A stretch of 19,731 bases of DNA from Bacteroidota bacterium (GTDB lineage Bacteria; Bacteroidota; Bacteroidia; Chitinophagales; Chitinophagaceae). The notes under the pieces were generated by a model. It had not been told where the DNA came from. It worked only from the letters and a program-made list of their open reading frames with translations, and did not search any database. Below are positions 13,999-19,731 of this stretch, in pieces. The position numbers were made by a program, and so were the translations under genes. Location of the stretch: the NCBI GenBank assembly GCA_023429825.1, contig JAEZDC010000130.1, forward strand, positions 1-19,731. Direction: 5' to 3'. The first letter of the stretch is position 1; the number at the start of each line of letters is the position of its first letter.

Positions 13999-14026
13999 TT
14001 TGGTTTCAGCGCAGGCTTTACATTTG
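13999..14026 (+). promoter_or_regulatory. Candidate promoter for malate dehydrogenase
   Basis: TACATTTG at 14019-14026 fits the Bacteroidota -7 consensus TAnnTTTG exactly. TTTG at 13999-14002 could be the -33 element, although the 16-nt spacing is slightly short. The ATG lies 39 nt downstream. Confidence 0.5.
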
Positions 14027-14065
14027 CAACCACATTAAATTGTTCATTAATAAATATTTTACGTA

Positions 14066-14995
14066 ATGAAAGTAACTGTAGTTGGTGCCGGTGCTGTAGG
14101 TGCAACCTGTGCCGATAATATTGCCAGGAAAGAACTTTGTACGGAGTTGGTGATCCTTGATATCAAAGAAGGATTTGCAGAAGGTAAAGCCCAGGACCTT
14201 ATGCAAACTGCGGCGCTTTTAGGTTTTGATACCCGGATAACGGGCAGCACTAATGACTACACAAAAACTGCCGGCAGTGATGTAGTGGTGATCACTTCAG
14301 GTATTCCCCGCAAACCGGGAATGACCAGGGAAGAATTGATCGGCACTAATGCCAGCATTGTAAAAGGCGTAACGGAAAATATTTTAAAGCATTCACCTAA
14401 TGCTATAATTATTGTGATCTCTAACCCAATGGACACGATGACGTACCTAGCTTTAAAGAGCAGTGGTTTACCAAAGAACAGGATCATCGGTATGGGTGGC
14501 ATCCTGGATAGCAGCAGGTTCAAATATCAACTTACACAGAGACTTGGCTGTAATGCTTCTGATCTGAATGCAGTAGTAATTGGCGGACATGGTGATACTA
14601 CTATGATACCACTGATAAAACATGCTACATGGAACAGCACCCCGGTTACCAATTTTTTGAATGATGAACAACAGCAACAGGTGGTGAACGATACTATGGT
14701 GGGTGGAGCTACGCTTACCAAGCTTTTAGGAACTTCAGCATGGTATGCACCTGGTGCTGCCGGAGCTGCATTGGTGGAAGCCATTGTAAGAGATGAAAAG
14801 AAATTAATGCCTTGCTGTGTGTCACTGGAAGGTGAATATGGTCAGACCGATATTTGTTTAGGCGTTCCGGTGGTAATAGGCAGAAATGGATGGGAAAAGA
14901 TCGTCGATTACAAACTAACTGCCGAAGAGCAGGAATTATTCAACAAAAGTGCAGATTCAGTAAGAAATATGAATGAAGTGTTGAATGCTTTATAA
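14066..14995 (+). CDS. mdh: Malate dehydrogenase (LDH-like type)
   Basis: The 309-residue cytosolic enzyme interconverts malate and oxaloacetate with NAD in the TCA cycle. The Rossmann fold opens with VVGAGAVGAT (5-14), and Asp32 at the end of the second strand favours NAD over NADP. Substrate and catalytic residues are visible: Arg82 and Arg88 in the loop SGIPRKPGMTREEL, Asn120 (ISNPMD), Asp148 and Arg151 (GILDSSRF), and His175 (GGHGDTTM). Arg82 in this loop marks malate rather than lactate specificity, where Gln is usual. Length is normal. It is divergent from the putative lipoprotein gene and closes at a strong terminator. Confidence 0.97.
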   Translation: MKVTVVGAGAVGATCADNIARKELCTELVILDIKEGFAEGKAQDLMQTAALLGFDTRITGSTNDYTKTAGSDVVVITSGIPRKPGMTREELIGTNASIVKGVTENILKHSPNAIIIVISNPMDTMTYLALKSSGLPKNRIIGMGGILDSSRFKYQLTQRLGCNASDLNAVVIGGHGDTTMIPLIKHATWNSTPVTNFLNDEQQQQVVNDTMVGGATLTKLLGTSAWYAPGAAGAALVEAIVRDEKKLMPCCVSLEGEYGQTDICLGVPVVIGRNGWEKIVDYKLTAEEQELFNKSADSVRNMNEVLNAL

Positions 14996-15010
14996 AGAAT
15001 AACACAATAA

Positions 15011-15043
15011 AAAAAAGGCGTTGCAGATCGTAACGCCTTTTTT
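15011..15043. terminator. Bidirectional terminator between malate dehydrogenase and TonB receptor genes
   Basis: AAAAAAGGCGTT (15011-15022) pairs with AACGCCTTTTTT (15032-15043) across a 9-nt loop. The A and T sides allow termination of both convergent genes. It lies 16 nt after the mdh stop and 3 nt before the receptor stop. Confidence 0.92.
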
Positions 15044-15045
15044 GT

Positions 15046-16959
15046 TTACTTAAGATCCACCCTGAAGCCACCCATTATCCATCGCTGGGGCATTTGAGCG
15101 CCTAACAGATCCTGGTACCGGAGGCCAAAAATATTATCTACCTGGGCAAACAGGATAAAGGTTCGTTTCATCAGGTAAGCTTCTGCTTTTATGTTCATTA
15201 CAAGATAATCATTACTGATCGATGCATTAATAGCAGAAGCTGTTTGTGGCGTTCGTTGCTTATATATACCGCTGAGTGTAAATCCCAACCATTTGTAATT
15301 GTATTGCGTATTCCAGTTGAGTAAGTATTTGGCGTGAGAAGAAATATAAAAGGATGGCGTGCCACTACTACTGTTGTCATTCAACCAAATGAATCCCAAT
15401 GTTGACCAAAATGATTGTGTAGTTGATATGGTTTTCTGGAACTGGATATCTATTTCCAAACCTGTAGTGGTAACTTCTGAGATGTTCTTTGCTAAAGCAT
15501 AGGTACCCGTCGGAGAAAGGTTATCCTTCCTTGGCATATCTGCATAAGGGGTCACTACATAATCGATCAATTTTTTATGATATCGCTGGAAGAATGTAGT
15601 GCTGAATTTAAAACTGTTGCTTGCGAAATAATCAGCTCCTAGTTCATAGCTCAAAGAACGCTCAGCTTCTAAAGCGGGGTTACCGATACGACCGCTTGTT
15701 ACCAATGGCCTGTTATAATTATTGAATCGTTCTGTAAAATCAGCATCACGAATGGTTTTTCCTGCACTCCCTCTCATCTGCCATTTTTTGTATTCATAAG
15801 AAAGATTTAACTGTGGAATGAGTTCAGCCCCGATGCCTTCGATCCAATCTACTCTTAGTGACGGGTTGATCGTGAAACCTTTTGAAGGCTTATAATTCAT
15901 TGATGCAAATATTCCCGTTTGCCCAAGCGAATGTTGACCACGATCGTTTGAACTGATAGACTTATTCTGATACTGCATTCCTGTCACCATGTTCAATTTG
16001 GTATTCAACCCTCTTTCAAAAATCACTGCAGCCTGTCCTAGTTCAGATGTGCTCTTATTAGGAAAACCAGCTGAGTTGAACTGGTAAGTATCATCTACAG
16101 ATTTGTACCCGGCTAATATCGAAAGGCGGGATTTATTCTTTTGATATCCTATCCGAAATTGATTCCAGAAGCTATTAACTTTCTCTCTTGCCGTATCAGA
16201 AACAAACGTGGTGTAAAAATTTTGTGCAGCAAAGTCACGCGAATCGTATGCAGTTCTGAAAGAGATATTCCACTTATCATTTAAAAAATGATTTACACTG
16301 GCAGACAATGTATGATTATGAAAATATCCCCGTATTCCCCTAAATCGTGGACCTAGTGAATTGTTGCTTAGAAAGCCGCCGCCTATTGCATTTCCATTTT
16401 TTTGATATAAACCACCAAGGCTTGCATTTGCCAGCGCAAGGGTGCCCATCATACCGTGCATTTGCAGCGCCTTTTTTGATTCTTTATTTTTTGCTGCAAA
16501 GGCTTTTGTGATGATATGTATCACTCCGCCGACTGCTTCACTTCCATAGATAGATGAGGAAGCGCCTTTTAAAATTTCGACCCTTTCGATCTCATGAGGA
16601 GCAATTGGAATATAGCTGCTGAAATGGCCGGTATTGGGGTCGTTCAGTCTCATTCCATCCAAAATCACCAGCACCTGTTGAAATGTGCTTCCTCTTAAAG
16701 AGATATCACTTTGTACACCTGCCGGTCCTCTCATCTGCATTTCAATGCCGGGCAAAAAGCGAAGAAGTTCATCAATGGAGTTTACGGGTAGCTTACTAAA
16801 CTGCTCACCTTTAATTGTAAAAACGTTTCGCCCTGTTTTAGAAATCTTCTCCGGTATGATAGAGGATGTTACGGTAAGCGGATCAAGTTCTGTATCCTGG
16901 GCCAGGACCGGAACACCAATCAAAATACTTATGCTACATGCAAAAGCTCTAAATCTCAT
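15046..16959 (-). CDS. TonB-dependent outer membrane receptor (BtuB-like)
   Basis: The 637-residue protein starts MRFRAFACSISILIGVPVLA at ATG 16957-16959, a signal peptide cleaved near LAQ. The open frame extends to 17112 through the dispersed repeat (reading VASHSCT), and that extension is rejected. The plug domain (about 30-150) has LPVNSIDELLRFLPGIEM, ISLRGSTFQQVLVILDGM and VEILKGASSSIYGSEAVGGV; the rest alternates beta strands as in a 22-strand barrel. There is no N-terminal carboxypeptidase-like domain as in SusC proteins. The plug resembles BtuB/cobalamin and siderophore receptors, so a small ligand such as a corrinoid, siderophore or metal chelate is plausible but unproven. No partner genes lie nearby, and no cobalamin riboswitch was seen upstream. 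Confidence 0.9.
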   Translation of the reverse strand: MRFRAFACSISILIGVPVLAQDTELDPLTVTSSIIPEKISKTGRNVFTIKGEQFSKLPVNSIDELLRFLPGIEMQMRGPAGVQSDISLRGSTFQQVLVILDGMRLNDPNTGHFSSYIPIAPHEIERVEILKGASSSIYGSEAVGGVIHIITKAFAAKNKESKKALQMHGMMGTLALANASLGGLYQKNGNAIGGGFLSNNSLGPRFRGIRGYFHNHTLSASVNHFLNDKWNISFRTAYDSRDFAAQNFYTTFVSDTAREKVNSFWNQFRIGYQKNKSRLSILAGYKSVDDTYQFNSAGFPNKSTSELGQAAVIFERGLNTKLNMVTGMQYQNKSISSNDRGQHSLGQTGIFASMNYKPSKGFTINPSLRVDWIEGIGAELIPQLNLSYEYKKWQMRGSAGKTIRDADFTERFNNYNRPLVTSGRIGNPALEAERSLSYELGADYFASNSFKFSTTFFQRYHKKLIDYVVTPYADMPRKDNLSPTGTYALAKNISEVTTTGLEIDIQFQKTISTTQSFWSTLGFIWLNDNSSSGTPSFYISSHAKYLLNWNTQYNYKWLGFTLSGIYKQRTPQTASAINASISNDYLVMNIKAEAYLMKRTFILFAQVDNIFGLRYQDLLGAQMPQRWIMGGFRVDLK

Positions 16960-17047
16960 ACAACGGCTTGTTGGTTGGCGGCAAAAGAAGTGAACAAAGT
17001 TGACTTTAGCAAATGAGCCGAATTCCGTGTTGAATATTGAAGAGGAA

Positions 17048-17089
17048 GTACAAGAGTGCGACGCAACGAAGCTAAATAGCAGCACTGGT
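17048..17089 (+). repeat. Dispersed repeat, copy 4
   Basis: The core GTACAAGAGTGCGACGCAA plus C spans 17048-17067. It is followed by GAAGC and, at 17084-17089, ACTGGT, which corresponds to the ACCAGY end of copies 2 and 3. The GATGCCA segment is missing. It lies between the divergent TonB receptor and M20 genes, 88 nt from the receptor start. Confidence 0.85.
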
Positions 17090-17122
17090 CCATGGCTCAT
17101 AAATAATCTCAAATAGTTACTC

Positions 17123-17135
17123 TATTTTCGCCGTC
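17123..17135 (+). promoter_or_regulatory. Candidate -7 box for the M20 dipeptidase gene
   Basis: TATTTTCGCCGTC is identical to the box before rpsP (3484-3496), one mismatch from TAnnTTTG in its first 8 nt. The ATG lies 13 nt downstream. No clear -33 TTG was found. Confidence 0.4.
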
Positions 17136-17148
17136 TAAAAATTAATTT

Positions 17149-18519
17149 ATGCAGGCATGGAAAGATTACCAGGCGCAACATAAAGATCGTTTCCTGGATG
17201 AATTGCTTGAGTTACTTAGAATTCCGAGTGTAAGTGCGAGAAGTGAACACAAAGATGATATGCAACGCTGTGCAGAAAAAGTAAGAGATCGCTTACTGGA
17301 AGCGGGTGCAACAACCGCTGAAATCATGCCGACGGCGGGACATCCTGCAGTGTATGGCGAGCGAATCGTTGACCCTTCTAAACCAACTGTGTTAGTGTAT
17401 GGTCACTACGATGTGCAGCCCCCTGACCCGCTGGAGTTATGGGATTCTCCTCCGTTTGAGCCGGTAATAAAAGATGGGAAGATATTCGCAAGAGGATCTT
17501 GTGATGACAAAGGGCAATTCTACATGCATGTGAAAGCGCTTGAAGTGATGACAAAGACAAACAGCCTTCCTGTGAACATAAAATTTTTAATAGAAGGTGA
17601 AGAAGAGATCGGCTCGAAACACTTAGGTGAATTTTTGCAAACCCACAGAGATAAATTGAAGGCTGATGTAATTCTTATCAGTGACACTGCTATGCTGAGC
17701 CTGGAAACACCAAGTATTGATGTAGGTGTACGCGGACTTTCTTATATAGAGGTTGAAGTAACTGGTCCTAACAGGGATCTGCATAGCGGTGTGTATGGTG
17801 GTGCTGTAGCGAACCCGATCACGATCCTCGCTAAAATGATCGCATCACTTCATGATGAAAATAATCATATCACGATTCCTAACTTTTATGATGATGTAGT
17901 GCAGTCTACTCCTGAAGAAAGAATGGAAATGGCGAAAGCACCATATGATGAAGCGGAATACAAAGACGATCTTGGAGTAAAAGTTCTTTGGGGTGAGAAA
18001 GGTTATACTACTAACGAAAGAACAGGTATTCGCCCGACACTTGAATTGAATGGTATTTGGGGTGGATATACAGGTGAGGGTGCAAAGACAGTATTGCCGT
18101 CTAAAGCTTATGCAAAGATCTCTGCGAGGTTGGTTCCTAACCAGAAGAGCGCAAAAATGACCAAACTGATCATTGACCACCTTCATCAAGTTGCTCCTGA
18201 TTATGTAACGGTAAAAGCTTCTGAACATCATGGTGGTGATCCATACATGACACCTGTTGATAGCACGGAGTATAAAGCTGCGGCAAAAGCGATTGAAACA
18301 ACCTTTGGAAAAGCTCCTATACCTGTAAGAGGCGGTGGAAGTATTCCTATTACAGCATTATTTGAAAGTGTACTAGGTTGTAAAACTGTGTTCCTGGGTT
18401 TTGGCCTTGATAGTGATAATCTTCATAGCCCTAATGAAAAATTCAATATCGATAACTTTTATAAAGGGATTGAAACCATACCTTATTTCCACCAGTATTA
18501 TGCTGAGATGAAGAAATAA
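17149..18519 (+). CDS. M20 family dipeptidase/metallopeptidase
   Basis: The 456-residue protein is full length for the ArgE/DapE/carnosinase-like M20 group. The di-zinc site is complete: His86 and Asp88 (YGHYDVQP), bridging Asp119 (ARGSCDDKGQ), Glu152/Glu153 (IEGEEEIGS) as general base and ligand, Asp179 (LISDTAM) and His426 (NLHSPNE). A dimerisation lid domain lies at about 195-310, with a LHSGVYGGAVANP motif. It removes or splits small peptides or amino-acid derivatives in the cytosol; no signal peptide is seen. The start is ATG 17149 and fits the family. Exact substrate cannot be inferred. It is divergent from the TonB receptor. Confidence 0.93.
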   Translation: MQAWKDYQAQHKDRFLDELLELLRIPSVSARSEHKDDMQRCAEKVRDRLLEAGATTAEIMPTAGHPAVYGERIVDPSKPTVLVYGHYDVQPPDPLELWDSPPFEPVIKDGKIFARGSCDDKGQFYMHVKALEVMTKTNSLPVNIKFLIEGEEEIGSKHLGEFLQTHRDKLKADVILISDTAMLSLETPSIDVGVRGLSYIEVEVTGPNRDLHSGVYGGAVANPITILAKMIASLHDENNHITIPNFYDDVVQSTPEERMEMAKAPYDEAEYKDDLGVKVLWGEKGYTTNERTGIRPTLELNGIWGGYTGEGAKTVLPSKAYAKISARLVPNQKSAKMTKLIIDHLHQVAPDYVTVKASEHHGGDPYMTPVDSTEYKAAAKAIETTFGKAPIPVRGGGSIPITALFESVLGCKTVFLGFGLDSDNLHSPNEKFNIDNFYKGIETIPYFHQYYAEMKK

Positions 18520-18537
18520 GTGATCACAGAAAATAAT

Positions 18538-18571
18538 AAAAAAGGTGTCATTGAATCTGACACCTTTTTTT
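18538..18571. terminator. Bidirectional terminator between the M20 and TamB genes
   Basis: AAAAAAGGTGTCA and TGACACCTTTTTTT surround a 7-nt loop. It follows the M20 stop by 18 nt and touches the TAA of the convergent tamB gene. Confidence 0.92.
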
Positions 18572-19731
18572 ATTGAGATGAAACTTCTTTCTTTTTTTCT
18601 TCTTCTTCTTTTCTGAAGAGATGATCGAACTGGTGACTAAAAGATAAACTCACGCCCGTTCTATTTCTTCTTACTACACTGGTACTGTTTTCATTTAACC
18701 CCAGGTTGTTTCGGGTGAATATAATGAACTTGAGTTTCCTGCTTCGGGTTAACGCAAGCTCAATATTGACATTAGGCAGCCAGGCAAGATCTGTCTTTGC
18801 TAACGTTGCTGCGGTTCCGGCTACAGCAAGATCAAAATCCCGTCCTACGTTAACTACGATCTTATCGTTAAGGAAGCTTTTTACCAATTTCACATTCAAC
18901 GCGATCATATCTAATCTTCCTGAAGGGTTATTATTATTTCCGAAAACAGCACTGCTATTATACCCTGAAGCATTCACATCAAACCTAAAGCTGTTGTTTG
19001 GTCTTATTTTAAAGACCTTGTAAAGCAAGTTGCTTACCACTACGTCCAATCCTTTATTAATAGCTCCAGAAATACTGGAATAAGTAAAATTGTAAAGATT
19101 TTGCGCAAGGTTTCTTCCTTCCTGGTAAGGAGCGAATGAACCGAATACAAGCAAATAAGTTACCTGCTTGTTCATTTCGTTAGGATCGCTCTGCAGCGCT
19201 TTCAGAAATTCGTTGAACGTAGGATCATTTAAAAATGAAGCAGTGGATGGCAATCCAAACCTGAACCTGATGTTGGGCTTTGTTAGCTTCTCAGTTAATG
19301 ATGCGATCACATAAACATCTCCGCGGTAAGTTTTTGCGTCTCCACCAAGGTCTATGCTTTTATTACCCATCAGGTCTCCAAGGCTTACATTCTCGGCTGT
19401 ATATTGGGCATCTACATGTATCTCTGCATTGTAAGGATCACCATTCCATTCGATGTAATTATTTTCACCGGGAACGATCACAAAAGGTCTTCTTAAAACA
19501 GATTGAAAGTTGAAATCGTAGCTTCCTCTTTCAATATTGTATCGTCCCCTGATAGATACATCTTCATTTGTGCCTGCATGAATTCGTAACCTTCCATTTC
19601 CTGTAGCCTTCAATACATCACCTGTAAGTTCATCCAGGATCACATCGATCCCTACTTTATTATTGGCTGTTACGTCCAGGTCAACAACGAGGTTTGTGCT
19701 ACCTGTTGCAGCGGTAGGATTCTGCTCCTGG
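18570..19731 (-). CDS. tamB: TamB-like translocation/assembly module protein, C-terminal part
   Basis: The minus frame is open from the window edge to TAA 18570-18572, giving at least 387 residues; the start lies beyond the window. The visible segment matches the TamB (DUF490) C-terminal domain: VILDELTGDVLKATGNGRLR, then IRGRYNIERGSYDFNFQSVL and FGLPSTASFLNDPTFNEFLK. It ends in a barrel-like or charged region with KEEEEKKKEVSSQ. TamB proteins span the periplasm as a long beta-taco groove and are implicated in outer membrane protein assembly with TamA or in phospholipid transport. In Bacteroidota such proteins are often about 1500 residues. The first codon of the visible ORF (GTG 19641-19643) is internal, not a start. 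Confidence 0.88.
   Translation of the reverse strand, partial: QEQNPTAATGSTNLVVDLDVTANNKVGIDVILDELTGDVLKATGNGRLRIHAGTNEDVSIRGRYNIERGSYDFNFQSVLRRPFVIVPGENNYIEWNGDPYNAEIHVDAQYTAENVSLGDLMGNKSIDLGGDAKTYRGDVYVIASLTEKLTKPNIRFRFGLPSTASFLNDPTFNEFLKALQSDPNEMNKQVTYLLVFGSFAPYQEGRNLAQNLYNFTYSSISGAINKGLDVVVSNLLYKVFKIRPNNSFRFDVNASGYNSSAVFGNNNNPSGRLDMIALNVKLVKSFLNDKIVVNVGRDFDLAVAGTAATLAKTDLAWLPNVNIELALTRSRKLKFIIFTRNNLGLNENSTSVVRRNRTGVSLSFSHQFDHLFRKEEEEKKKEVSSQ

Noticed and set aside
14018..14784. Minus-strand open frames opposite malate dehydrogenase
   Set aside because: The plus strand codes for an intact, motif-complete mdh; the opposite frames have no recognisable features.
16960..17148. Possible cobalamin riboswitch before the BtuB-like receptor
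   Set aside because: The 189-nt spacer lacks the conserved B12-box and core words on the minus strand, and part of it is the dispersed repeat.
1..19731. tRNA, rRNA, CRISPR array or intact insertion sequence
   Set aside because: No cloverleaf or rRNA sequence, no regularly spaced repeats with unique spacers (the four repeat copies are kilobases apart), and no transposase-like frame was found.

Overview
The window looks like chromosomal DNA from a Bacteroidota bacterium, most likely of the Chitinophagaceae or a close relative. The reasons are the protein set (short RpoD-type sigma factor starting MRQLKIS, DUF3467 protein, A/E/P-tailed bS16, TamB, TonB receptor, SRPBCC protein), the absence of Shine-Dalgarno sequences in front of the starts, and TAnnTTTG-like -7 boxes. 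No family was confirmed by a search. No rRNA, tRNA, CRISPR array, phage or intact insertion sequence was seen.

Layout. 1-1209 (minus): prs followed by the start of rplY (bL25), cut by the window edge. 1311-2447 (plus): radC, then a broken four-helix-bundle (23S rRNA intervening-sequence type) gene between purine-rich inverted flanks. 2452-3436 (minus): a DUF3467 protein and rpsP. 3668-4588 (plus): a MltD-like lytic transglycosylase. 4636-7459 (minus): a small exported LTxxQ-like protein, ffh and an RpoD-family sigma factor. 7743-8684: an SRPBCC protein convergent with an unrecognised protein. 8718-10907 (plus): an LptF/LptG-type permease and a Tat-signal superoxide dismutase. 11029-13078 (plus): a compact OsmC / DsbA-family / CDF metal transporter cluster. 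13071-13688 (minus): a putative lipoprotein. 14066-14995 (plus): malate dehydrogenase. 15046-16959 (minus): a TonB-dependent receptor. 17149-18519 (plus): an M20 dipeptidase. 18570-19731 (minus): the C-terminus of TamB.

Most units are housekeeping: PRPP synthesis, translation and protein targeting, transcription, envelope lipid and outer membrane assembly, and the TCA cycle. The SOD and the OsmC-DsbA-CDF cluster form a redox and metal stress theme. Clear hairpin terminators, several serving both strands, close most units.

The most unusual signal is a dispersed repeat. A 19-nt core, GTACAAGAGTGCGACGCAA, occurs four times without mismatch (192, 3591 on the minus strand, 13920, 17048), always in a 5' intergenic region. 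Longer degenerate flanks (ACCAGC...TGGCATC) extend it, and a fifth degenerate arm at 13727 lies inverted to the 13920 copy. In that arm the TGCGnCGCA dyad of the core is replaced by a different perfect palindrome. This is either a small non-autonomous repeat family or a regulatory or structured-RNA element.
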